From the NCBI RefSeq assembly GCF_947654165.1, contig NZ_CANTKB010000010.1, positions 1 to 64,000 on the forward strand: a stretch of 64,000 bases of DNA, given 5' to 3'. The notes beneath the pieces are model-generated. The model had not been told where the DNA came from and did not search any database. It worked only from the letters and a program-made list of their open reading frames with translations. Made by a program: the position numbers and the translations under genes. Source of the stretch: an uncultured Blautia sp. Lineage in GTDB: Bacteria; Bacillota; Clostridia; Lachnospirales; Lachnospiraceae. The first letter of the stretch is position 1. Each line of letters begins with the position of its first letter. Positions 51,258-59,626 of the stretch are shown here, piece by piece.

Positions 51258-52745
51258 ATGAAAAGAGCAAGTGGTATTTTACTTCCAATTTCGAGCCTCC
51301 CCTCTCCATATGGGATTGGCTCTTTTTCCAGGAGTGCTTATGAATTTGTGAATCAGCTCGTAAAAGCAGGGCAGTCTTACTGGCAGATTCTGCCTCTTGG
51401 CCCCACCAGTTACGGAGATTCTCCGTACCAGTCTTTTTCCACTTTTGCAGGAAATCCGTATTTTATCGATTTGGATGCTCTGGTAAAAGAAGGTGTCCTG
51501 ACAAGGGCAGAGTGCCGTGCCTGTGATTTTGGCAGTGACCCGGCAGATGTGGATTATGGAAAATTATATCAGCAGCGTTATACTCTGCTGCACAAAGCTT
51601 ATGAGAGAAGCAAAATTTATGAGAACCCGGAATTCCATGAATTCTGCAGAGAAAACAGTTTCTGGCTGGAAGACTATGCATTATTTATGGCAGTGAAGAA
51701 CTGTTTTGACGGAAAAGCGTGGAGTGAATGGGCGGATGATATCCGCAAACGCTGGGCACCGGCTCTGGATTATTACAGAGAAAAATGTTACTTTGATATT
51801 GAATTTTATAAATATCTTCAATTCAAATTCAGCCAGCAGTGGAAAGCACTGAAAACCTATGCCAATGAGAAAGGTATTAAAATCATTGGTGATATCCCTA
51901 TCTATGTGGCTTTTGACAGTGCAGATACCTGGGCAAATCCGCAGATGTTCCAATTTGACGAGGATAACAAGCCGCTGGCTGTAGCAGGCTGTCCGCCTGA
52001 TGCCTTTTCTGCAACCGGTCAGCTCTGGGGAAATCCTTTATATCGATGGGAATATCACAAACAGACAGGATATGACTGGTGGGCAAAAAGAATGGAACAC
52101 TGCCATAAGTTATATGATGTGGTGCGAATTGACCATTTCCGTGGTTTTGATGAATACTATTCCATTCCTTACGGGGATGAAACCGCCGAGAGAGGACATT
52201 GGGAACAGGGCCCGGGTATGGATCTGTTTCATGCACTGGAAGCCAGATTAGGTCATCAGGAAGTGATAGCAGAGGATCTGGGTTATATAACGAAATCTGT
52301 GGAAAAACTGGTGGCAGACAGCGGATATCCCAATATGAAGGTGCTGGAATTTGGTTTTGATCCAAGAGAGCCTGCTGATTATCTGCCTCATACCTATGAA
52401 AAAAACTGCGTGGTGTATACAGGAACTCATGATAATGAAACCGTAGCTTCCTGGTACCGGAATCTGCCGAAAAATCACAAGAAATTTTTGCACAGATATA
52501 TGAATAATCCAAATACTCCGGCAGAAGAGATTCACTGGGATATGGCACGTCTGGCTATGATGAGCACAGCAAATCTCTGTATCATTCCTCTGCAGGATTA
52601 TATGGGGCTGGGAGAGGAAGCCAGAATCAATCATCCTTCCACTCTGGGATGCAACTGGAGATGGCGTCTGATTAAGGGACAGGTGACACCACAGCTTTTG
52701 AAACAGATTCGGGAACTGACGGAGATCAGTGCCAGATTAGGTTAA
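51258..52745 (+). CDS. malQ: 4-alpha-glucanotransferase (amylomaltase)
   Basis: Transfers alpha-1,4-glucan segments during maltodextrin and glycogen breakdown. 495 residues, GH77: LLPISSLPSPYGIGSF, GPTSYGDSPYQSFSTFAGNP, DIPIYVAFDSADTW, nucleophile Asp in VRIDHFRGFDEYY, acid/base Glu in IAEDLGYIT, and TGTHDNET with the third acid. ATG at 51258 follows AGAGGA. Its stop overlaps the stop of the convergent AraC gene within a TTAA. Works with glgP and glgB. Confidence 0.95.
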   Translation: MKRASGILLPISSLPSPYGIGSFSRSAYEFVNQLVKAGQSYWQILPLGPTSYGDSPYQSFSTFAGNPYFIDLDALVKEGVLTRAECRACDFGSDPADVDYGKLYQQRYTLLHKAYERSKIYENPEFHEFCRENSFWLEDYALFMAVKNCFDGKAWSEWADDIRKRWAPALDYYREKCYFDIEFYKYLQFKFSQQWKALKTYANEKGIKIIGDIPIYVAFDSADTWANPQMFQFDEDNKPLAVAGCPPDAFSATGQLWGNPLYRWEYHKQTGYDWWAKRMEHCHKLYDVVRIDHFRGFDEYYSIPYGDETAERGHWEQGPGMDLFHALEARLGHQEVIAEDLGYITKSVEKLVADSGYPNMKVLEFGFDPREPADYLPHTYEKNCVVYTGTHDNETVASWYRNLPKNHKKFLHRYMNNPNTPAEEIHWDMARLAMMSTANLCIIPLQDYMGLGEEARINHPSTLGCNWRWRLIKGQVTPQLLKQIRELTEISARLG

Positions 52746-53668
52746 ATACAGGATCTTGAAAGTGTCTCAGAATCGGAATTCTGCTTTCGGACCTGAGCAG
52801 GAGTCTGGTGAAACTGGCGTTTAAACTGCCGGTTAAAGTTAGAGAGATTTGAAAAACCGGAATTTTCTGAGATTTCCAGTACGGTTAAGTCTGTATTTTT
52901 TAAATCCAGAAAGGCTTTTTCCAGACGGAAGCCATTTAAATATTTGGTAAAGGTGCTTCCGGTGGTGTTTTTAAACCACCGCATAAAATGGCTGGCACTG
53001 TAACCACAGACTGCTGCTGCATTTTCTACGGTGACAGGCTGGGAATAGTGTTCTTCCAAAAACTGCAGGATCAGTTTCAGCTTTCTGGTATCCTCAGGAC
53101 GACTTTCTCTGGGAGAAAAAGCTTCTGTAAGAGAGAAGAGCAGGGAGAGAAAGCGAAGGGTGTTTCCTTTTACACCCAATTCATAACCCGCACATCTGCT
53201 GTCACACAGACGGTCAGAGTCCTCCAGACAGGAAGACAATTCCAGGTAATTCGGATCTTTGGAAGTAATATGGCAGGGAAGGGATACCTGATTCTGTTTT
53301 AATGGAATCAGGTATTTTTGACTGCATACATCGATTGTTCCGATTCCAAGGAAGGTAAAATCAAATATAATATTTTCATACTCCATGCGTTGATAATGAA
53401 GATGGCGCAGGCCGTGAAGATGCCCAGGAGGTACAAAGACAATGTCACCGCCCTGTACCTCGAATACAGACAGGTCTACCTGGGCAATCCCACGGCCTTT
53501 TTTGATGTATATAATTTCCGCTGTATCCTGCCAGTGCAGATAAACGGATGGAAAATCCTGGGGAATGGTACAAGGATACACATTGTAGGGGAACAGTACA
53601 GGTGTATGCTGCTTGGTTTCATGATAGCATTCAGAAACCGGGTTGGTAAATGGCTCATTTTTTTGCAT
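52742..53668 (-). CDS. AraC-family regulator, divergent to glgP
   Basis: 308 residues: cupin-like sensor domain (AEIIYIKKGRGIAQVDL, GGDIVFVPPGHLHGLRHL) and C-terminal double helix-turn-helix (TVENAAAVCGYSASHFMRWF; TVLEISENSGFSNLSNFNRQF). I start it at 53668, behind AAAGGAGTTACC. The frame is open to 53821, but that extension crosses the glgP promoter region and is not family-like. Lies between malQ and glgP, so probably controls alpha-glucan use. Confidence 0.87.
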   Translation of the reverse strand: MQKNEPFTNPVSECYHETKQHTPVLFPYNVYPCTIPQDFPSVYLHWQDTAEIIYIKKGRGIAQVDLSVFEVQGGDIVFVPPGHLHGLRHLHYQRMEYENIIFDFTFLGIGTIDVCSQKYLIPLKQNQVSLPCHITSKDPNYLELSSCLEDSDRLCDSRCAGYELGVKGNTLRFLSLLFSLTEAFSPRESRPEDTRKLKLILQFLEEHYSQPVTVENAAAVCGYSASHFMRWFKNTTGSTFTKYLNGFRLEKAFLDLKNTDLTVLEISENSGFSNLSNFNRQFKRQFHQTPAQVRKQNSDSETLSRSCI

Positions 53669-53823
53669 GGTAACTCCTTTGAAAATTCTTTTGATGATAG
53701 GATTGTACAATATTTTGCGGATAAAGTACAGGAAATAAGGATAAAAATGTTGTAAAAATATAGTATCAAGAGAAAACGATAACACTCCCGTAAGGGATTT
53801 TGGAATGCAGGAAAGGAGCACTC

Positions 53824-56085
53824 ATGACAGTAGAAGAAAGATGGACAAAATTATGCGGAAAGAGTATAGAGGAATGCAGCTATGAGGAATTATATCCGGC
53901 ACTGATGCAGATGGTGCAGGAAAAAAGTCAAAGCAAGGAAAAGCCGGTAACGGGAAGAAAATTATATTATATCTCAGCAGAATTTTTGATTGGCAAGCTG
54001 CTCAGCAATAATCTGATCAATCTCGGACTTTACGAAGAGGTAAAGGAATGCCTGGAAAAACACGGAAAATCTATGGCAAGACTGGAAGAAACAGAACCGG
54101 AACCTTCTTTGGGAAATGGAGGACTTGGAAGACTGGCATCCTGTTTTCTGGATTCCCTGGCAACGTTGAATCTGCCGGGAGACGGTGTAGGACTTCGATA
54201 TCACTGCGGTCTGTTTCGTCAGCAGTTCAGGGAAAATCTGCAGAAGGAGCAGCCGGATTACTGGCTGGAAAAAGACAGTTGGGCTGTCAAGACCGATATC
54301 GTTTATCCGGTCATGCTGGGCGGAAAAGAATACCAAGCACGCCTTTATCAGATAGATGTTACCGGTTATCAGGGACGCACGAATAAACTGAATCTGTTTG
54401 ATCTGGATACGGTAGACGAAAGCATCATTCAGGATGGAATTCTGTTTGACAAACAGGAAATCAATAAAAACCTCACCTTGTTTTTATATCCGGACGACAG
54501 CGATGAAGCAGGACGTATTCTCCGTATCTACCAGCAGTACTTTATGGTCAGTGCGGGAGCACAGATGATCCTGGAAGAATGTGAAAAGCGAGGCAGCAAT
54601 TTCCATGACCTGGCAGATTATGCGGCTGTTCAGATTAACGATACCCATCCTTCTATGGTGATTCCGGAACTGATTCGCCTCCTGGAAGAAAAAGGGATTG
54701 CATTTGAGGAAGCAGTGGAGATTGTCACAAAAACCTGTGCGTATACTAACCATACGATTTTGGCAGAAGCTCTGGAAAAATGGCCGGCAGAGTATCTGGA
54801 AACGGTAGTGCCTCAGTTGATGCCGATTATCCGAAAACTGGATGAGAAGATAAAAGCTTCTGTAAAGGATTCTTCAGTGGATATTATAGATCAGCAGAAT
54901 CTGGTGCATATGGCTCATATGGATATCCATTTCACACACAGTACCAATGGTGTTGCGGCACTTCATACGGAGATTCTGAAGAACAGTGAGCTTCACAACT
55001 TTTATCAGTTATATCCGGAGAAATTTAACAATAAGACCAATGGCATTACCTTCCGCCGCTGGCTGTTATTCTGCAATCCAAAACTGACAGCGTTTATAGA
55101 AGAACTGATCGGAGACGGATTTAAGAAAGATGCGTCTCAATTAGAAAGACTGGCTGCATTTGCAGAGGACAAACAAGTTCTTAGCCGCCTTATGAAAATC
55201 AAGAGAGAAAACAAAGAAAATCTGGCACTTTGGCTGAAAGAGAAACAGGGTGTTTCTGTGAATCCGGATTCTATGTTTACCATTCAGTCAAAGCGCCTTC
55301 ATGAGTATAAACGTCAGCAGTTGAATCTGCTTTATCTGATCCATCAATATTTTGAGATCAAAAACGGGCATCTTCCCGCAGCACCGATCACGGCTGTTTT
55401 TGGGGCAAAAGCAGCTCCTGCTTACACCATTGCAAAAGATATCATTCATGGAATCCTGACATTTTCACAGATAGTTGCGGAAGATGCAGAGGTTTCCAAG
55501 TGGATGAAGGTTGTTTTGATTGAAAATTATAATGTAGAAGCAGCAGAGAAGATGATTCCTGCCTGCGATCTTTCAGAGCAGATCAGCCTTGCGTCTAAAG
55601 AAGCTTCCGGTACAGGAAATATGAAGTTTATGCTCAACGGAGCCCTGACCCTTGGAACCATGGATGGTGCAAATGTGGAGATCGCCCAGTGGGTGGGCAG
55701 TGAAAATATATATATTTTCGGACAGAGCAGCGAACAGGTAATAGAACGGTATGCAGATGGCAGTTACCACGCAAAACAGTGGTATGAGGCAGATTACAAT
55801 TTGCACCGTGCCGTAGATTTCCTGATCAGTGAAGAGATGTGCAGTCACGGACAGAAAGAGAATCTGCAGCGTCTGCATCAGGAATTGATCCAGAAAGACT
55901 GGTTTCAGACTTTCCCGGATTTTAATGCATATATTGTACGGAAAAACCAGGCAATCTATGATTATGCCGTGAATCCGGAAAAATGGGCAAAGATGACACT
56001 TCTCAACATCAGCAAGGCAGGATTCTTTTCCTCCGATCGGACGATAGAAGAATACAATGAAGAGATCTGGCATCTCGAAGTATAA
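53824..56085 (+). CDS. glgP: glycogen/maltodextrin phosphorylase
   Basis: Releases glucose-1-phosphate from alpha-1,4-glucans; PLP-dependent GT35. 753 residues, slightly shorter than the 800-residue norm. Visible are LGNGGLGRLASCFLDSLATL, IQSKRLHEYKRQQLN, and the PLP lysine segment EASGTGNMKFMLNGALT with GTMDGANVEI. ATG at 53824 follows GAAAGGAGC. GAAAACGATA at 53772 may be a LacI-type operator. Partner of malQ and glgB. Confidence 0.95.
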   Translation: MTVEERWTKLCGKSIEECSYEELYPALMQMVQEKSQSKEKPVTGRKLYYISAEFLIGKLLSNNLINLGLYEEVKECLEKHGKSMARLEETEPEPSLGNGGLGRLASCFLDSLATLNLPGDGVGLRYHCGLFRQQFRENLQKEQPDYWLEKDSWAVKTDIVYPVMLGGKEYQARLYQIDVTGYQGRTNKLNLFDLDTVDESIIQDGILFDKQEINKNLTLFLYPDDSDEAGRILRIYQQYFMVSAGAQMILEECEKRGSNFHDLADYAAVQINDTHPSMVIPELIRLLEEKGIAFEEAVEIVTKTCAYTNHTILAEALEKWPAEYLETVVPQLMPIIRKLDEKIKASVKDSSVDIIDQQNLVHMAHMDIHFTHSTNGVAALHTEILKNSELHNFYQLYPEKFNNKTNGITFRRWLLFCNPKLTAFIEELIGDGFKKDASQLERLAAFAEDKQVLSRLMKIKRENKENLALWLKEKQGVSVNPDSMFTIQSKRLHEYKRQQLNLLYLIHQYFEIKNGHLPAAPITAVFGAKAAPAYTIAKDIIHGILTFSQIVAEDAEVSKWMKVVLIENYNVEAAEKMIPACDLSEQISLASKEASGTGNMKFMLNGALTLGTMDGANVEIAQWVGSENIYIFGQSSEQVIERYADGSYHAKQWYEADYNLHRAVDFLISEEMCSHGQKENLQRLHQELIQKDWFQTFPDFNAYIVRKNQAIYDYAVNPEKWAKMTLLNISKAGFFSSDRTIEEYNEEIWHLEV

Positions 56086-56102
56086 AAAAGGTAGTAAAAA
56101 AG

Positions 56103-56149
56103 ATTCTCGTAGGCTATAATGAAAGAAAAACGCCTGCGGGAATTTTTTT
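56103..56149 (+). terminator. terminator after glgP
   Basis: ATTCTCGTAGGC pairs with GCCTGCGGGAAT (two G-U pairs) and is followed by seven T. It lies in what would be an N-terminal extension of queH, which supports the later queH start. Confidence 0.88.
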
Positions 56150-56172
56150 GCAGGAAAAGAGGAGTAAAAAGA

Positions 56173-56835
56173 TTGAACAGAAATTATCAGAAAGAATTAG
56201 AAAAGCTGATTGAACAGATAAAAAAAGAAGGAAAAACACCCAGACTGTTTCTCCATAGCTGTTGTGCTCCCTGCAGCAGTTATGTGCTGGAATATCTTTC
56301 TCAATATTTTGAAATCACCGATTTTTTCTATAATCCCAATATTTCCCCAAAAGAGGAATATGAGAAGCGTACAGAAGAATTGAAACGACTGATTGAAGAG
56401 ATGCCTATGATACATAAGCCGGTATTTCTGGAGGGAGAGTACTGTCCGCAGAAATTTTTTGACATGGCGAAAGGGCTGGAAGAAGTGCCGGAAGGAGGAG
56501 AACGCTGTTTTCGGTGCTACCGGATACGTATGGAGGAAGCAGCGAGACTTGCCGCAGAAGGGGGATATGATTATTTTACCACGACGCTTACCATCAGTCC
56601 TCTGAAAAATGCAGCAAAGCTTAATGAAATCGGTGAAGAACTGGAAAAAATATATCATGTAAAACATCTTCCATCGGACTTTAAAAAGAAAAACGGATAC
56701 AAACGATCGACCGAATTGTCAAAGGAATATGATCTGTACCGTCAGGATTACTGTGGCTGTGTATTCTCGAAACAGGAGAGGGAAAAGCAGAAACAGAAGA
56801 ATTTATCGCATGAAAATTGCGAAGTGAAGCTGTAG
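56173..56835 (+). CDS. queH: epoxyqueuosine reductase QueH
   Basis: Last step of queuosine synthesis, reducing epoxyqueuosine in tRNA; the non-cobalamin alternative to QueG. 220 residues with the metal/cluster cysteines in LHSCCAPCSSYVLEYL, CFRCYRIRMEEAA and YCGCVFSKQE, plus TTTLTISPLKN. I choose the TTG at 56173 because GAGGAG sits eight bases before it and the family starts with NRNYQKE; the upstream ATG at 56119 lies in the glgP terminator. tgt, the other queuosine gene here, is at the start of the window. Confidence 0.92.
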   Translation: MNRNYQKELEKLIEQIKKEGKTPRLFLHSCCAPCSSYVLEYLSQYFEITDFFYNPNISPKEEYEKRTEELKRLIEEMPMIHKPVFLEGEYCPQKFFDMAKGLEEVPEGGERCFRCYRIRMEEAARLAAEGGYDYFTTTLTISPLKNAAKLNEIGEELEKIYHVKHLPSDFKKKNGYKRSTELSKEYDLYRQDYCGCVFSKQEREKQKQKNLSHENCEVKL

Positions 56836-56910
56836 GAAAGTGCTTGCGGCAGTTGGCAGAACGTGATAGAATTCTACACAGAGAATAAAAACAAAGAAAG
56901 AGGAACGAGT

Positions 56911-58290
56911 ATGGCACAATTATGGGGAGGCCGTTTCACAAAAGAAACGGATCAGCTTGTTTATAATTTTAATGCATCTTTAAGCTTCGACCAGAAGCTT
57001 TACAAACAGGATATTACAGGGAGTATGGCACATGCTGCCATGCTGGCCAGGCAAGGGATTTTAACAGAAGAGGAAAAAGAAGCAATCACAGAAGGACTTC
57101 AGGGAATTCTGGCAGATATTGAAGCAGGAGTTTTGGAATTTTCTCCGGAATACGAAGATATCCACAGTTTTGTGGAAGCGAATCTCATTGCCAGAAAAGG
57201 CGATGTAGGGAAAAAACTTCATACAGGAAGAAGCCGTAACGATCAGGTAGCCTTGGATATGAAAATGTATGTAAGAGATGAGATTGGTGAGATTGACAGC
57301 CTGTTGAAGGAACTGCTTACCTCTCTTCTGCATATTATGAAAGAGAATCTTCATACCTATATGCCGGGCTTTACGCACTTGCAGAAGGCACAGCCGGTGA
57401 CAGTGGCTCATCATTTCGGAGCATATTTTGAGATGTTTAAACGAGACAGGAGCCGCATGACCGATATCAGGAAACGTCTGAACCTCTGTCCATTAGGAAG
57501 CGGTGCTCTGGCAGGAACGACCTATCCTTTAGACCGGGCTTATACAGCAGAGCTTCTGGGATTTGACGGACCTACTCTGAACAGTATGGACTCTGTGGCA
57601 GACCGTGATTATCTTATTGAACTGCTGGCAGCGTTATCTACAGTGATGATGCATCTGAGCCGTTTTTGCGAAGAGATCATTGTGTGGAATTCCAATGAGT
57701 ATCAGTTTGTGGAAATTGACGACGGATACAGCACCGGAAGCAGCATCATGCCGCAGAAGAAGAATCCGGATATTGCAGAGCTGGTAAGAGGAAAGACCGG
57801 GCGTGTATATGGGGCACTGATGTCTATACTCACTACCATGAAAGGAATTCCCCTTGCATACAATAAAGATATGCAGGAGGATAAAGAATTTACTTTTGAT
57901 GCCATTGATACCGTGAAGGGCTGTATTGCATTGTTCAACGGTATGATTTCTACAATGGAATTTAAGAAAGAAAATATGGAAAACAGTGCAAAAAATGGCT
58001 TTACCAATGCCACAGATGCAGCAGACTATCTGGTAAATCACGGGGTTCCTTTCCGTGATGCCCATGGGATCGTGGGTCGTCTGGTCCTTACCTGTATTGA
58101 AAAAAATATCTCTCTGGATGAGATGTCATTAGAAGAGTACCAGGCAATCAGTCCGGTATTTGAGGAAGATATTTACGAAGCGATCAGCATGAAAAAGTGT
58201 GTGGAAAAGAGAAATACCATCGGTGCTCCGGGCACAGATGCAATGAGAGAAGTCATTGCAATTCAGGAAAAATATTTAACGGAAAACTAA
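56911..58290 (+). CDS. argH: argininosuccinate lyase
   Basis: Cleaves argininosuccinate to arginine and fumarate, the last step of arginine synthesis. 459 residues with MAQLWGGRFTKE at the start, HTGRSRNDQVALD, the pair TFTHLQKAQP (as GFTHLQKAQP), and the mobile catalytic loop GSSIMPQKKNPD. ATG at 56911 follows AAAGAGGAACG; the frame is open further upstream. No other arg gene is in the window. Confidence 0.96.
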   Translation: MAQLWGGRFTKETDQLVYNFNASLSFDQKLYKQDITGSMAHAAMLARQGILTEEEKEAITEGLQGILADIEAGVLEFSPEYEDIHSFVEANLIARKGDVGKKLHTGRSRNDQVALDMKMYVRDEIGEIDSLLKELLTSLLHIMKENLHTYMPGFTHLQKAQPVTVAHHFGAYFEMFKRDRSRMTDIRKRLNLCPLGSGALAGTTYPLDRAYTAELLGFDGPTLNSMDSVADRDYLIELLAALSTVMMHLSRFCEEIIVWNSNEYQFVEIDDGYSTGSSIMPQKKNPDIAELVRGKTGRVYGALMSILTTMKGIPLAYNKDMQEDKEFTFDAIDTVKGCIALFNGMISTMEFKKENMENSAKNGFTNATDAADYLVNHGVPFRDAHGIVGRLVLTCIEKNISLDEMSLEEYQAISPVFEEDIYEAISMKKCVEKRNTIGAPGTDAMREVIAIQEKYLTEN

Positions 58291-58297
58291 AAAAATC

Positions 58298-58325
58298 TTG
58301 ACATTTGAAAAAGATTTGCTATAGT
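58298..58325 (+). promoter_or_regulatory. promoter of asd
   Basis: TTGACA (58298-58303), 16-base spacer, TATAGT (58320-58325), about 88 bases before asd. Confidence 0.75.
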
Positions 58326-58412
58326 AGTGTTTATGAAAAACAAATGTATGCGTATGGAAGACAAAAAACAAGACATGTATTCCTGCAAATATAGGATTAG
58401 GAGAAAAAACAT

Positions 58413-59498
58413 ATGAGTGAAAAATTGAGAGTGGGTATTTTAGGTGCAACAGGTATGGTAGGACAGAGATTTATCTCTCTTTTGGAAAATCATCCATGGT
58501 TTGAGGTTGTTACAGTTGCAGCCAGTGCAAGAAGTGCTGGAAAAACATACGAAGAAGCAGTAGGCGGACGCTGGAAAATGACGACTCCTATGCCGGAAGC
58601 AGTGAAGAAACTGGTGGTTATGAATGTTGCAGAAGTAGAAAAAGTAGCTTCCACCGTTGATTTTGTTTTCTCAGCAGTGGATATGTCAAAAGAGGAGATC
58701 AAAGCGATTGAAGAAGAATACGCAAAGACAGAGACTCCTGTTGTTTCCAATAACAGTGCTCACAGATGGACACCGGATGTTCCTATGGTAGTGCCGGAAA
58801 TCAATCCGGAACATTTTGAGGTGATTGAATTCCAGAAAAAACGTCTGGGAACTACAAAAGGCTTTGTAGCGGTAAAACCAAACTGCTCCATTCAGAGTTA
58901 TGCCCCGGTTCTCACAGCATGGAAAGAGTTTGAACCATATGAAGTAGTGGCTACTACATACCAGGCAATCTCAGGAGCAGGAAAAACCTTCAAAGACTGG
59001 CCGGAAATGGTAGAAAATATCATTCCTTACATCGGTGGAGAAGAAGAGAAGAGTGAGATGGAACCTCTTCGTCTCTGGGGTAAAATCGAGGATGGCGTGA
59101 TCGTACCTGCAAAAGAGCCGGTCATCACCTGTCAGTGCATCCGTGTACCGGTATTAAACGGACACACAGCAGCCGTATTTGTGAAGTTCAGAAAGAAACC
59201 GACCAAAGAGCAGTTGATTGAAAAACTGGTAAACTTCAAAGGGGTTCCTCAGGAACTGGAGCTTCCGAGTGCACCGAAACAGTTCATCCGCTATATGGAG
59301 GAAGATAACCGCCCACAGGTTGTTGCTGATGTGGATTATGAAAACGGAATGGGAATTTCTATCGGACGTTTAAGAGAAGACAAAGTATATGACTTCAAAT
59401 TTGTAGGTCTTTCTCATAATACAGTCCGTGGTGCAGCAGGCGGTGCTGTACTTTGTGCAGAAACATTGAAAGCAAAAGGATATATCACAAAGAAATAA
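58413..59498 (+). CDS. asd: aspartate-semialdehyde dehydrogenase
   Basis: NADPH-dependent reduction of aspartyl phosphate, the branch point to lysine, methionine, threonine and diaminopimelate. 361 residues: GILGATGMVGQRFISLL, active Cys in VKPNCSIQSY, catalytic His segment RVPVLNGHTAAVFV and C-terminal LSHNTVRGAAGGAVL. The length and PNCSIQ motif match the archaeal/fungal-type Asd branch rather than the E. coli type. Monocistronic: own promoter and terminator. Confidence 0.94.
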   Translation: MSEKLRVGILGATGMVGQRFISLLENHPWFEVVTVAASARSAGKTYEEAVGGRWKMTTPMPEAVKKLVVMNVAEVEKVASTVDFVFSAVDMSKEEIKAIEEEYAKTETPVVSNNSAHRWTPDVPMVVPEINPEHFEVIEFQKKRLGTTKGFVAVKPNCSIQSYAPVLTAWKEFEPYEVVATTYQAISGAGKTFKDWPEMVENIIPYIGGEEEKSEMEPLRLWGKIEDGVIVPAKEPVITCQCIRVPVLNGHTAAVFVKFRKKPTKEQLIEKLVNFKGVPQELELPSAPKQFIRYMEEDNRPQVVADVDYENGMGISIGRLREDKVYDFKFVGLSHNTVRGAAGGAVLCAETLKAKGYITKK

Positions 59499-59553
59499 AA
59501 CAAGCAAAAGGAATGGCAGAGCGTGGTCTTGCAGCCATTCCTTTTTTCTTGTT
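59497..59553 (+). terminator. terminator after asd
   Basis: AAACAAG-AAAAGGAATGGC pairs with GCCATTCCTTTTTTCTTGTTT, giving a long stem with a T-rich 3' half. Confidence 0.9.
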
Positions 59554-59626
59554 TGACGCAGGAAGAATCCTATGCTAAGATTAAATGCAATCTACATGGA
59601 AATTCAATAAACAAAGGGGAGTTTGC

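Noticed and set aside
53669..53821. Extended AraC reading frame over the glgP promoter region
   Set aside because: AT-rich, no family match, and AAAGGAGTTACC precedes the internal ATG at 53668.
56119..56172. QueH start at ATG 56119
   Set aside because: This segment is the glgP terminator hairpin; TTG at 56173 has the ribosome site.
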